64,000 nt of DNA from an uncultured Clostridia bacterium (GTDB lineage: Bacteria; Bacillota; Clostridia; HGM11514): NCBI GenBank assembly GCA_934464705.1, contig CAKSKB010000007.1:1-64000 (forward strand), in the 5' to 3' direction. Positions 51,801 to 59,203 of the stretch are shown piece by piece. The position numbers were made by a program, and so were the translations under genes. The notes under the pieces were generated by a model that had not been told where the DNA came from, searched no databases, and saw only the letters and a program-made list of their open reading frames with translations. The stretch's first letter is position 1. Each line of letters starts with the position of its first letter.

Positions 51801-53226
51801 CGGAATCCTTAACATTAAGGGTTATATTCGGCAAATTCTCTTTCTTTATATTTTCGGACATAGTCTTGTTAAGTTTAAGATTTATACCGAATGTTTCCCC
51901 GGATTTAATGAATACGGCAGTATCATCGGTTTTTTCAGTTGTTATATTTTTGATTCCGAAAGGCATTAAATCAACTTTTGCGGAACCGCCTACCGGCGTA
52001 ACAAGCTTTCCTGAGGGTTGGATTCCGTTTTCATCCGCTGCGAATTTATTTCCGGAAATATCGTATATATTATTCCAGAGTTCCTGATTTTCTTTTTCGG
52101 ACACAGTTACATTGCTGAACTTATAAAAATATCCGCGTTCCTGCGCAATTGAAGAAGCGTCATTATAAGGGTCGGCAATTTTGTATTCAAAAACCATAAC
52201 GGGTTTTCCGTCCGTTTTTGACGGTTCAAACTTAAGAAAAGGCGCTTCGGCAATAATTCCGCTTGTACCGTCAATGCCTAAGGTTTCCACATTGAGGGAT
52301 AACCCGGCAATTTTTTCTTCCGTCATACCGCCGAATACAACCGGCTCATCCCACTGCACCCTGAAATAAACGGTGCGGTCATCAAGCCTGTCTATCGTAT
52401 TGAGGGTAACCGTGCCGTTTTCGATTTCTTTTTTTCCGTCCGCATCCGCCGTCACCCTGACAGAACTTATTTTCGGGCCTTTTATATCCCTGCCTACAAG
52501 CATTGCGCCCGACAGATATGAATCAACCCGATTGTCCTTGTCGCTCATTGCGATAAACCCGATGTAATTAAGGTCCTTTCCGTTTTTCCATGCGGAGTAA
52601 TTTCCGAGGTTCGGTCCGTCGGCAACCGTGTTATATTTTTTCCATCCGCCGCCGCTCGATTGTATCAGTTCGCCCAAAACAGATGTTAACCCGATATCGT
52701 TGCTTTTGTCGGATATTCCCCACTTTGTCTGAACGGTCTTTACCTTCCACGAGAAAAAATACTGTATATCGCCCTTATTATACATATTTAATATATTACC
52801 GTTTTCCATTTGGTCTTCATCGGCAAGCACACTAAAGCGCACATTGGCATACCATTTGCGCACATTGGTCGGCCCTTTAAGCGCAGTCTGCCATTCGCCC
52901 TTTGAATTGAAGCACCCGGAAGAATAGGCAGTAGCATCGGATTTTCGCCCGAAATGATTCAGAAGATAATTGTTTTCCGAAAGCCATTTTACAGATTCCG
53001 CTTCGCTTCTTGTAATACGGTCGCTGAGCGTCCCCCACTTGCTGACCTTAGCGTCAAAAAGCCTTAACGGCTCGCCGCCGGTATAAAGCGCGGTTATAGG
53101 TTTGTAACTCACGGTGTGACCGTATGCGTTCTGCACGGCTGCCGCAAACACGGGTGTACCGTAACCGAACATCATACCTGCAAGCATACCGAACATCAGT
53201 ATAAATGCTGTAAATCGCTTTTTCAT
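45829..53226 (-). CDS. Giant secreted multi-Ig-domain protein
   Basis: About 2465 residues. ATG 53226 is chosen because GGGGAGGA lies just upstream; an in-frame ATG at 53259 lacks a site. The signal peptide is about residues 1-28. The rest is a long series of beta-sandwich units, many with the bacterial Ig/HYR-like pattern (for example GKYTVKITASDRLGNTAE near the end and repeated D-x-A-GN motifs such as DKAGNIGT, DRAGNVFS, DEAGNEGA). No SLH, LPXTG or dockerin was found, so it probably binds the wall through another protein. It is the first gene of an operon with the SLH giant. A terminator separates it from the upstream two-component system. Function unknown; adhesin or S-layer-like filament likely. 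Confidence 0.88.
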   Translation of the reverse strand: MKKRFTAFILMFGMLAGMMFGYGTPVFAAAVQNAYGHTVSYKPITALYTGGEPLRLFDAKVSKWGTLSDRITRSEAESVKWLSENNYLLNHFGRKSDATAYSSGCFNSKGEWQTALKGPTNVRKWYANVRFSVLADEDQMENGNILNMYNKGDIQYFFSWKVKTVQTKWGISDKSNDIGLTSVLGELIQSSGGGWKKYNTVADGPNLGNYSAWKNGKDLNYIGFIAMSDKDNRVDSYLSGAMLVGRDIKGPKISSVRVTADADGKKEIENGTVTLNTIDRLDDRTVYFRVQWDEPVVFGGMTEEKIAGLSLNVETLGIDGTSGIIAEAPFLKFEPSKTDGKPVMVFEYKIADPYNDASSIAQERGYFYKFSNVTVSEKENQELWNNIYDISGNKFAADENGIQPSGKLVTPVGGSAKVDLMPFGIKNITTEKTDDTAVFIKSGETFGINLKLNKTMSENIKKENLPNITLNVKDSDGKYVTLEPYDFGADSIKYRTAFSRGHVMDGTSVKVTAVSSGKSRVLDDSGYSLMNYAWDGNALSPTDIPNGASGKKSQYSVAPDKQYKIDFEAPSIDLSVSDEGGGIISVTAAAEDKFLTGCDVSFTVKINGNTSGEGISYQAASSEVYSDSKWVKCENGALIASFSAPVIGSDGKGKAYGFVKLPRGSEADKITITAAAVDEAENSAVTETALAAPDWTGFDTLAPTVNLSVQDEFVSVDISDIDESVTYEYGFSESVDIEPAYIKASGKQGIIAPPELPGGNEIYERVLWIKAKDSSGNESAVSKLDVKYDRTYTEIICNADTEKKYLNGEYPFVEYEVKNAVSFWYIWAEKPACVSDTASYISDNYLENMKARAVEQGNVFDPGVITKPVAELSGYSLVAEIDSADESYGGDIRAEETSRPIMLVIGADKEDGGTLIKTLEFNTFCGAPKAAVRQTRYSTNDSTGKRVDYIRNSEGGGLLWADDNYANPTNTPDLYGFAQAEIQLVGDPVTKLDRVDTAGSSVTLKKVLYDGECSAENLYSSSVIEEWNFSDLNFVKTAGGTMSAVLDIDPKLIDARYYEIVGESYKTVRYEFEYNMKYIGGIAPKTGPISYFSFNNTPKGFVYCTQYDTGNFIMRYRDFDDYEKQNTEAVFDRDGKDVTADIPVYTVSTSYPEKSGYKEYLRFSGPAGSYYKGDRSYYDTPVLNTVDSDNTAKLKIHIGTDRENLSEVLEFKTEDYEFLSEPLDIGRYLFGDETALREVKLYYRFEHPERGTLSPVYVMIIRRDNEAPVFDFSVSETERTTNEVLVKLNSVTDTQTASDGTVVVDTSESDLKNGMYYMFYAYREATENDDLSKIPEEDIISQWISYDEETGESVYKDYISVYPDDSGIMHFTSNGYFVPSASDRAGNINTSVLINGRMVVIKEDGMDFPCYYINNVSSTPPQFVSEPAFIEGDGKFTVTATCGETVKNVYLKFDKAYSELISGDSSESENLYNIKNVPGIASGGFDSETGEISAEIYVKHSETVPLSSASVIIEDNAGNKTEYSYNFVSPVFGKAAAVTNAKNENGYPVRRYGETLDFTVPVKLDDAYGGYALSHENIPIYSDGIVQIGYNDLFGESFYENILSDIFGTAFTHTLKFTSGGKEITPQTKVSADVTVAVDTGKTKNLSVDGGKSEFVFSENETLSYSLTNSELGQTRAFNIPVTNVDKTAPEAIVTVNRDIERDAETGAQIIYSVSYSVEGFSEEGVTLAPPEGGAAPSSIMFDAESEVMTYTFRFRDEAGNEGAYTADVSDIDFARRADSKITDYRLTYKIPDSSGFRTIGEFRANEQVSIGLLNREVSVTAEALNQNGDTVSSVVSVSGDLPGGAKVYEKEKLVVFTSESAAERTVNLTLTGTGSGNSIEVPVVLPGNTLDLTAPTGTVNYLADGNTVKAYLVTKDADLAEDGVYVSGTKTDGTAFELKKDGSGYYTEFDKNGVGKFILIDKAGNIGTVSIAVLSIDNEPPQIVSEGWQSLFDAANEEEIRKLLETPTNSTVKLFITFNEQLSGADAAAYSDSETPDELTPTDEYVTASASGNALTVEFKKNCMAKLTVYDLRGNALTLWRPEDGPITVIDRDIPKLAEGYPKMTAENDNTVKIEYVFADGEEVMLLQNHEDGYKNRHTVAFGKNGARTLNFADRAGNVFSDYPVISGIDSLAPNIKMNVDYVGDGKVLSGNDAYKAGNMYTSKNVRILLKVEDETKDGIKVAAQTKSGAHLDIRAESVTADGKTYNYSFVVSENGSYRITAADKWWNENSVETSVSVIDRTAPTVRVSGNSVVLKAGISAEEAENIILSEVSAFDLQSGANSPIGDKFGTVSDGVTLAVSSEGADFNKPGKYTVKITASDRLGNTAEKDCTVIVMKDVYTFNIGGTYVYANDVYTAAKGKICIGNANAEAKYYYAKGHKTAAQMKYAKGFEPDKGFDAAESGYYTVLVQETGRKIYLLYVYVY

Positions 53227-53283
53227 ATCAATAATTCCTCCCCGCCTAACAGCCGACAATAAGTATTTTCAAACGAACGCTTC

Positions 53284-53321
53284 AAAAAAATAAACCCCCG
53301 ACGGCTTTAAACCGTCAGGGG
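53284..53321 (-). terminator. Intrinsic terminator of the two-component system
   Basis: A 10-bp stem with one mismatch (53295-53304 with 53312-53321), followed by a T run on the minus strand, about 75 bp after the response regulator stop. Confidence 0.85.
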
Positions 53322-53395
53322 CACAGTTTTTCTCCGCTATACTAATTATAACAGAAAAAAGCACATTATTTAAATTGTTAGGAAAACCTCACAAT

Positions 53396-54097
53396 TCAGT
53401 TTTCGGTAAAGCAATAGCCCTTCCCGTAAAGCGAGATAATGTCATAATCTTCCGAATTCCTGGTATCTATTTTCTTTTTGAGATTTCCTATATGAAACCG
53501 CACCGTGCGTGTATCGTTTACGGACGGCGCACCCCAGACGGCATTATACAATTCGTCCGGCGAAAGTGTCTTATTCTCGTTCTTGATTAACAAAAGAAGC
53601 AGCGCAAATTCTTTTGCAGTCAGTTCCGCATCTTTCCCGTTTACAAAAGCTCTGTTTTTTGAAACATCAAGCCTCAGAGAGCCTTTTGTTATATATTCAA
53701 GCTGCTCGTGTTTTTCCCGTTCTCTGAAATGGCGGGTCAGGAGTCTTTCCGTAACCGCAATAAGCTCATCAAAGCTGTACGGCTTTGTAAGATAATAATC
53801 ACCGCCTCTTCCAAAGCCCTCAACCTTATCCGAAACCCCGTTTTTACCGGTTAAGAATATGACCGGATTATCACTTCTGCGGCGGAACTTTTCGCATATA
53901 TCATAACCGCTGCCGTCAGGAAGCATAATATCCAGTATAAGCATATCGGGCGTACATTCGCCGAGCCGCTCAAGACATTCTTTTTCATTCATTGCGGTTA
54001 TAACATTGTAGCCTCTTCGTTTCATCATACGCGAATTTGTTTTCAAAACATCGGCTTCATCTTCAACAATAAGTATTGTTGCATTTTTTTGTTCCAT
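53396..54097 (-). CDS. OmpR-family response regulator
   Basis: 233 residues. The receiver has acidic residues in VEDEAD, the phospho-acceptor Asp56 (LILDIMLP), Thr83 and Lys105 (YLTKPYS). A winged-helix DNA-binding domain follows (about 135-230, with LTAKEFALLLLL and RTVRFHIGNLKKK). It directly abuts the kinase gene, forming a two-gene operon. The next genes downstream encode giant surface proteins, so they are plausible targets, though no binding site was identified. Confidence 0.93.
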   Translation of the reverse strand: MEQKNATILIVEDEADVLKTNSRMMKRRGYNVITAMNEKECLERLGECTPDMLILDIMLPDGSGYDICEKFRRRSDNPVIFLTGKNGVSDKVEGFGRGGDYYLTKPYSFDELIAVTERLLTRHFREREKHEQLEYITKGSLRLDVSKNRAFVNGKDAELTAKEFALLLLLIKNENKTLSPDELYNAVWGAPSVNDTRTVRFHIGNLKKKIDTRNSEDYDIISLYGKGYCFTEN

Positions 54098-55387
54098 TTA
54101 CTTTACCTCCGAATCGGGCAGCGTAAAAGATACAGCTGTACCTCTGCCGGGCTCGCTTTCAATCCATATTTTTCCGCCGTGCGCCTCGACAATCCGACGG
54201 CTCACATAAAGCCCTATTCCGTGCCGCCAATATTCATCGCTTACGGAAACATACCCGTCAAATGCCCTTGCCTTTATTTCATCGCTCATTCCCGTACCGT
54301 TATCGGAAACCGAAACAATCTGCTCGGAATTCTGCTTTTTAAGCGATATTACAATAACACCGTTCTTCGTATGCCGCAGACTGTTTGAAAGCAAATTTGT
54401 TACCACCTGCATAATTCTTGCATAGTCGGCAGAAATCAGCGGCAAAGTATCGTCAAGCTCTAATACGAGTTTGTTGTCAGCCGTATCGGCTTTTCCGAAA
54501 TATTTTTCCGCCGCCTCGCGCAGAAGCTGCGACAGGCGCACGGGTGCAAGGTCAAGCGAAAGACGGCCCTGCTCAATGGCAACGGTATCCATAAGTTCGA
54601 CAACGATACGGTCAATCCGCACAACCATTTTTTCAATGGTTTTCTGGTTTTCCTTCATAATTTGTATTTCCGGGTTTGGCTCATCGAGCAGTTCAAAGGT
54701 ATCGCGCGCATGCAGATTTATTGCGTTCAGAGGATTTTTAATCTCGTGCGCCACGGTTGTAAGGAAAACCGATTTAACTTCGTCATTTCGTTTCAGCCTG
54801 TCGTTTTGCTCCGCAAGTTTTACCCTTTGCGCCTCATATTCGCGAAGGTGAAGGTATAAAACAACTCCGCAGGATACGGCGACGGCTGTCGTTGTAATAA
54901 GAATATCCGCAAGCATTTCGGACTCCGCCGCAAACCATGTAACAAGCCCGGGATTGAGGTATCCGATAACCGAAACCGCAATATATTCCAGGATTTCGGC
55001 AACCGATACAAACAGTGCGGTTTTCCCTTCAAGCATCAGCACGGTAAAAAGAACCGCAAAAATGAACATCGACGGCATACCGCCCCTGTACCCTCCCGAT
55101 GTGAAAAACAATATCGGAAATAGCAGCATAAAAATAACAGCAATCGTAACAAGATACCCCACACGGTATTTCCCCGTCTTATATGTAAATATCAGCAATC
55201 CGGCGGAAAGCACCGTAAGAACCGCACTGAGCGCTGCACTTGCCCACATTGCCGTTATCATATTCAAAAGGAGCGTTGCGGCGCTGATTGCGGTTCCGGC
55301 TATGGCAAGCACATTAAAAAGCCGTACACGGAAATCGAGTTCACGGTCAAAAAAATGCACTGCGAATTTCTTTATATTCGTCCTCAA
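54098..55387 (-). CDS. Membrane sensor histidine kinase
   Basis: About 429 residues. Six or more membrane segments span about 25-180 with little extracellular sequence, so it likely senses a membrane or intramembrane cue. The H-box is VAHEIKNPLNA (His214), followed by N-box NLLSNSLRHT and G-boxes VSDNGTGMS and GIGLYVSRRIVEAHGGK. The start is uncertain: 55387 would be a TTG and no strong ribosome binding site is seen. It phosphorylates the abutting OmpR-type regulator. Confidence 0.9.
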   Translation of the reverse strand: MRTNIKKFAVHFFDRELDFRVRLFNVLAIAGTAISAATLLLNMITAMWASAALSAVLTVLSAGLLIFTYKTGKYRVGYLVTIAVIFMLLFPILFFTSGGYRGGMPSMFIFAVLFTVLMLEGKTALFVSVAEILEYIAVSVIGYLNPGLVTWFAAESEMLADILITTTAVAVSCGVVLYLHLREYEAQRVKLAEQNDRLKRNDEVKSVFLTTVAHEIKNPLNAINLHARDTFELLDEPNPEIQIMKENQKTIEKMVVRIDRIVVELMDTVAIEQGRLSLDLAPVRLSQLLREAAEKYFGKADTADNKLVLELDDTLPLISADYARIMQVVTNLLSNSLRHTKNGVIVISLKKQNSEQIVSVSDNGTGMSDEIKARAFDGYVSVSDEYWRHGIGLYVSRRIVEAHGGKIWIESEPGRGTAVSFTLPDSEVK

Positions 55388-55449
55388 AATATCAAATCCG
55401 TTTCTTAATTATTAATCAAATCAGTCGGAAATGCGTCCGCTTTTGCAAT

Positions 55450-55530
55450 TTATACCACAAACATCAAAAGGAATTGCTCTATGAACAGCGGAATAATAAG
55501 TTTCCGCAAGTCCCTGTCGAAAAACATCAT
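55450..55530 (-). pseudogene. Short ORF matching the N-terminus of MATE efflux proteins
   Basis: 26 codons starting at an ATG behind AAGGGGGAT, encoding MMFFDRDLRKLIIPLFIEQF and six more residues before TAA. The motif (R/K)KLIIPLxIEQ is typical of the first helix of MATE transporters in Clostridia. No further MATE sequence follows in any frame that I can read, so this is probably a relic left by deletion. A genuine short peptide is the alternative. The rest of 55388-55542 has nothing recognisable. Confidence 0.5.
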
Positions 55531-55542
55531 ATTATATCCCCC

Positions 55543-55902
55543 TTACAGAAACATATAAGGCTTTGAGGTCTCCATGTTTCTGTACTCATGCTTTTCGTAG
55601 TACCCGATGAGGTTACCGCTTTCATCTCTCAGGGCAACCATATACACATCTTTGTTTTCTTTTTCATTGTGATATGTAAACATTATATTGTTATCCGCAC
55701 TATTTTTGAACCATGCAAGCACCTTATCTATCAGTTCGCACGACTTTTCGTTATGGCAGTTTTTAAGGCTGCTGCCGGTCAGATTCCCGTGATAACGCTT
55801 CACTGCGGAAGGGTTCATATACACGATAACGGAATCCGTATCGCATATTACAACTGCGGCACTGTCCTGATCGATAATACTTTTAAACATTAAATCAAGC
55901 AT
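55543..55902 (-). CDS. Single PAS-domain protein
   Basis: About 119 residues: one PAS domain (text VVICDTDSVIVYMNPSAVKRY, SLKNCHNEKS, MVALRDESGNLIGYYEKHEY) with no output domain. ATG 55902 is chosen because CGGAGGA precedes it; sequence upstream in frame overlaps the rex terminator. PAS domains bind small ligands, flavin or heme; the ligand is not readable. It is preceded by the terminator after rex, so it may be expressed by read-through or from an unseen promoter. A sensor linked to the redox operon is possible but unproven. Confidence 0.8.
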   Translation of the reverse strand: MLDLMFKSIIDQDSAAVVICDTDSVIVYMNPSAVKRYHGNLTGSSLKNCHNEKSCELIDKVLAWFKNSADNNIMFTYHNEKENKDVYMVALRDESGNLIGYYEKHEYRNMETSKPYMFL

Positions 55903-55915
55903 ATTTATTCCTCCG

Positions 55916-55959
55916 AAAAAAGTGCGCTTTGGCAACGGAAAAACGAAGCCAAGGCGCAC
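55916..55959 (-). terminator. Intrinsic terminator after rex
   Basis: A 12-bp stem with one mismatch (55922-55933 with 55948-55959), then six Ts on the minus strand, just after the rex stop codon and just before the PAS gene ribosome binding site. Confidence 0.85.
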
Positions 55960-55963
55960 CTTA

Positions 55964-56569
55964 TTATATAGTTCTGCTTAAATGGGCCAATGAAAGCGCC
56001 ATATTCTCGTATTTCACAGAAACACCCTCCGGCACCTCAAGACGGCACGGCGCAAAGCACAGAATACCGCGTATCCCGGCATTTATCATACGGCGGCACA
56101 CATCCTCTGCAGCGCTTGCCGGTACGGCGATTATTCCGATTTTTATATTCTCTTTACGGCAAAAGCCTTCAAGTTCCGATATATCATACACCGGCTTAAC
56201 GGATTTTTTGACGTGTGCGTCAATATCGAATGCCGCCGAAATTTCAAGCCCGTACTCGTCAAATCCGCCGTAATCGAGCAGTGCACTGCCGAGCTTTCCG
56301 GCGCCGACAAGCACAACCTTGGTTTTATCGCCGCCGACAAGAAAGCCCTCAAGAGCCGCAGTAAGCCTGCCGATATTATACCCCGTTTTGGGTCTGCCGT
56401 CACCGCTGACTGCGGCAAGGTCCTTCCTCACCTGAACATCCCCAAGACCGAGTTCTTTTGCAAGAGCGGTTGCCGAGATGTTGCCGCCGGGGTCATTTTT
56501 ATCTTTTAAGTATTTAAGATACATCGGCACACGCCCAAGTGTTGCGCGCGAAACCTCCGCACGGTTCAT
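55964..56569 (-). CDS. rex: Redox-sensing transcriptional repressor Rex
   Basis: 201 residues. The N-terminal winged helix has SATALAKELGLGDVQVRKDLA. The Rossmann domain has VVLVGAGKLGSALLDY, and the C-terminal domain-swapping helix is present. Rex senses the NADH/NAD+ ratio and represses fermentation and reductive-pathway genes when NADH is low. It is the last visible gene of the redox operon and likely controls it, but the operon promoter and any Rex site lie outside the window. GGGGG precedes the start. Confidence 0.95.
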   Translation of the reverse strand: MNRAEVSRATLGRVPMYLKYLKDKNDPGGNISATALAKELGLGDVQVRKDLAAVSGDGRPKTGYNIGRLTAALEGFLVGGDKTKVVLVGAGKLGSALLDYGGFDEYGLEISAAFDIDAHVKKSVKPVYDISELEGFCRKENIKIGIIAVPASAAEDVCRRMINAGIRGILCFAPCRLEVPEGVSVKYENMALSLAHLSRTI

Positions 56570-56593
56570 GTTAAGCAGCCCCCTTTAGATAAT

Positions 56594-56896
56594 TCATTTT
56601 GCGGCGTCGGCAAGTTCGTCAAGCTTTTTGTTTCTGAAATAGAGCGCAACATCTATCGAGATTTCGATAAAGTTGAGCACATAGAAGAAAAAGCTGAGAT
56701 AGAACAGAAAACCGGAGCTTCCTTCCGTTACCTGTATGATTTTGCGTGCTATTCCGCAGGCATAACCGATAAGAAGGAAAACCTCAAAGAACAGGCTTTT
56801 GCCCTTTGCGGTTCTCGAAACTATCGACTTTCTGATTGATATAGGCCATGAAAGCCCGAAACAAAATATGGTTAACGCTTCAAGTAAATCCGTCAT
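56594..56896 (-). CDS. Small PQ-loop/SemiSWEET-like membrane protein
   Basis: 100 residues, three membrane segments, with LSWPISIRKSIVSRTAKGKSLFF near the first, a proline-containing motif like that of PQ-loop (SemiSWEET/MtN3) proteins. It overlaps the flavoprotein gene by four bases (ATGA), so it is co-translated with the redox complex. It has no heme-ligand histidine pairs and is not a FrdC/SdhC-type anchor. Its role, for example membrane association or metabolite movement, is unknown. Confidence 0.65.
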   Translation of the reverse strand: MTDLLEALTIFCFGLSWPISIRKSIVSRTAKGKSLFFEVFLLIGYACGIARKIIQVTEGSSGFLFYLSFFFYVLNFIEISIDVALYFRNKKLDELADAAK

Positions 56897-58500
56897 GCTT
56901 CTTTATCCTTTCTTGTGTAATCGGGGAGGAGTTTAGGCGAAACCGCATCAGTTTCAATGCCCGCTTCGGCTCTTTCCCTATCGAATTTTGATATATGCGA
57001 AAGGGAAAGCTTTCCGGGTTCGGTCGATTTTGCTTTTTCGGCAGCGTTTTTACCGGCACTTCTTCCGAACACGATTATGTCAAGAAGCGAATTGCCCATA
57101 AGTCTGTTTCTGCCGTGGATTCCGCCGACTGCCTCACCCGCAACGAACAGATTTTCAACATTCGGGGTTGTTCCGTCAACATTGATATCCAGACCGCCGT
57201 TCTGATAATGAAGCGTAGGATAAACCAGAATAGGCTCTTTTCTTATATCTATTCCGTAGCTCATGAACATACGGAGCATCGCCGGAATACGCTTTTCGAT
57301 TGTGCCCTCTCCGCCGATTTTTTCAATCATCGGGGTATCGAGCCATACAGCCTTGCCGCTTCCGGTGTCAACACCCTCGCCTCTGTCGGAGCACTCTCTT
57401 ATTATCGAAGCTGCCGCAACATCACGGGTTTCAAGCGGATGCATGAACACCTTGCCGTCACGGTTAACAAGCTTTGCACCGAGAGAACGGACTTTTTCGG
57501 TTACAAGCGCACCGAAAATCTGCTGCGGAAACGCTGCGCCGGTCGGGTGATACTGGAGCGTATCTGCATAAAGAAGCTTTGCGCCTGCACGGTAGCCGAG
57601 CACAAGACCGTCCGCCGTTGCACCATAGTGGTTTGATGTCGGGAATCCCTGATAATGCATTCTGCCCGCACCGCCGGTTGCGATAATTACGGTTTTTGCC
57701 CTTGCAACCATGAGTTCCTTGGTTTCCATATTCATAAGTACAGCACCGGTAACCTTGCCGCTGCCGTCCGTTATAAGCTCAACAGCCGATGTGAAATCAA
57801 CAACCGGAATACCGCGGTTCAGAACCTCATCACGGAGCGTTCTCATAATTTCCGCACCGGAATAATCCTTTGCAGCGTGCATTCTCTTTCTCGAGGTTCC
57901 GCCGCCGTGGGTTGTAATCATTGTGCCGTCGGGCGCCTTGTCAAATTCCACGCCGAGGTCGCCGAGCCACTTAATTGCACCGGGAGCGTCGCACACGAGT
58001 TTTGAAAGCAGCTCACGCTTGGCAGCAAAATGGCCGCCGCCGAAAGCGTCCAGAAAATGAATTGCCGGGGAATCGTTTTCCTTATCCGCCGCCTGGATTC
58101 CGCCTTCCGCCATCATTGTGTTTGCGTCGCCGATTCTGAGTTTTGTGACAATCATTGCCTTTGCGCCTGCCTCGTCCGCCTCAACCGCCGCAGAAGCACC
58201 CGCTCCGCCGCCGCCGATAATCAGCACATCGACATCATATTTTATATCGCCAAGGTCAACATCGCCCTCGCTTATCCTGCTGTGAGCCTGAAGCATTTCG
58301 CAAAGTTCATGCGGAACCTTTTCGCCCTTATTGGGTCCTATTTTCAGTTCCGAAAACTCGCTTTTTTTATAGTCCGGATGATACGCGGCAAGGAGGTCCT
58401 CCTTTTCCTGCGCAGTCATACGCGCCGGTTCATACGCCGTATTTTCATCCCTCGCCGTCTCAACGGCCTTAAGTGATTTCTGAAATTCTTCCGAATACAT
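56893..58500 (-). CDS. Fumarate reductase/succinate dehydrogenase-like flavoprotein
   Basis: 535 residues. An N-terminal extension of about 85 residues precedes the FAD-binding motif LIIGGGGAGASAA. Active-site motifs of the fumarate reductase/succinate dehydrogenase family are kept: YHPTGA, ETRDVAAA, LHYQNGGLD and GRNRLMGNSLLD. At the place of the histidine that binds FAD covalently in membrane-bound SdhA/FrdA there is Asn127 (NTMMAEGG), so FAD is probably non-covalent, as in soluble thiol:fumarate reductases and L-aspartate oxidase. The partner iron-sulfur protein is encoded 14 bp upstream. Fumarate reduction is the best guess; another enoate or keto acid substrate is possible. Confidence 0.87.
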   Translation of the reverse strand: MYSEEFQKSLKAVETARDENTAYEPARMTAQEKEDLLAAYHPDYKKSEFSELKIGPNKGEKVPHELCEMLQAHSRISEGDVDLGDIKYDVDVLIIGGGGAGASAAVEADEAGAKAMIVTKLRIGDANTMMAEGGIQAADKENDSPAIHFLDAFGGGHFAAKRELLSKLVCDAPGAIKWLGDLGVEFDKAPDGTMITTHGGGTSRKRMHAAKDYSGAEIMRTLRDEVLNRGIPVVDFTSAVELITDGSGKVTGAVLMNMETKELMVARAKTVIIATGGAGRMHYQGFPTSNHYGATADGLVLGYRAGAKLLYADTLQYHPTGAAFPQQIFGALVTEKVRSLGAKLVNRDGKVFMHPLETRDVAAASIIRECSDRGEGVDTGSGKAVWLDTPMIEKIGGEGTIEKRIPAMLRMFMSYGIDIRKEPILVYPTLHYQNGGLDINVDGTTPNVENLFVAGEAVGGIHGRNRLMGNSLLDIIVFGRSAGKNAAEKAKSTEPGKLSLSHISKFDRERAEAGIETDAVSPKLLPDYTRKDKEA

Positions 58501-58513
58501 AAATTCCGCCTCC

Positions 58514-59188
58514 TTACTTCTCGATTTCTCTGTTATTGTAAAGCTCCTTCAGTTCCTCAACGGGCTTGCCCATAAGTGCCTCGATAAGGTCGTTGAAGGT
58601 ACCGTTTTCGATTTCCCGAACACGGTTTTCAAGATGCTCGGACTTAGGAGCAAGATACTTTCCGTTGAGCCTTCTTGCAAGCATTGCAACCTGAGGATGC
58701 GAAATTCCTGCCGGGCATCTTGATGAACAAACACCGCACATTACGCAGTCAAACGATTCCTCTGCGCACTTATCGAACTCGCCCCTTTGAGCATATGCAA
58801 TGTACTGCATAACATTAAGGCTCTGCGTGCACGATTTTGTGCAGGCATTGCAGCCCACGCAGGCATAAATCTCGGGATAAAGCTGCATCATTATCGTTTC
58901 CGTAGGCTTAACCTTTTCGATGTCGTACACTTCCTTCACGAGCGGGAAAAACGGCAGCGTTGCAACATACATATTGTTTTCAACCTTGGTCTGACAGGCA
59001 AGGCAGGTTTTAAGCTCCCTGTCGCCCTTTATACGGTAAATCGTTGCGCACGCTCCGCAGAATCCGTTACGGCAGCCGCAGCCCCTTACAAGCTGATAGC
59101 CGGCATATTCCATGGCACGCATTATTGTGAGGTTATCCGGAACGCTGTACTTTTTTCCGAACAGATATACATCAACCATATTTTCCAT
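58514..59188 (-). CDS. Iron-sulfur subunit (2Fe-2S plus two 4Fe-4S), FrdB/SdhB-like
   Basis: 224 residues. The N-terminal plant-type 2Fe-2S domain has GCGCRNGFCGACATIY and TCLAC (Cys37/39, 44, 47, 62, 65). Two 4Fe-4S motifs follow: CVGCNACTKSC (Cys110-120) and CVMCGVCSSRCP (Cys148-158). Classical SdhB/FrdB has one 2Fe-2S, one 4Fe-4S and one 3Fe-4S; here both C-terminal motifs look like four-cysteine 4Fe-4S sites. It probably passes electrons from the HdrA/Flx module to the flavoprotein encoded next. No membrane anchor subunit is present. Confidence 0.88.
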   Translation of the reverse strand: MENMVDVYLFGKKYSVPDNLTIMRAMEYAGYQLVRGCGCRNGFCGACATIYRIKGDRELKTCLACQTKVENNMYVATLPFFPLVKEVYDIEKVKPTETIMMQLYPEIYACVGCNACTKSCTQSLNVMQYIAYAQRGEFDKCAEESFDCVMCGVCSSRCPAGISHPQVAMLARRLNGKYLAPKSEHLENRVREIENGTFNDLIEALMGKPVEELKELYNNREIEK

Positions 59189-59203
59189 AATTTCAACTCC
59201 TTA

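Noticed and set aside
56893..59188. APS reductase (AprA/AprB)
   Set aside because: The flavoprotein has fumarate reductase-type HPTG and HYxxGG motifs and the iron-sulfur partner has a 2Fe-2S domain, unlike AprB; no sulfate-reduction genes are nearby.
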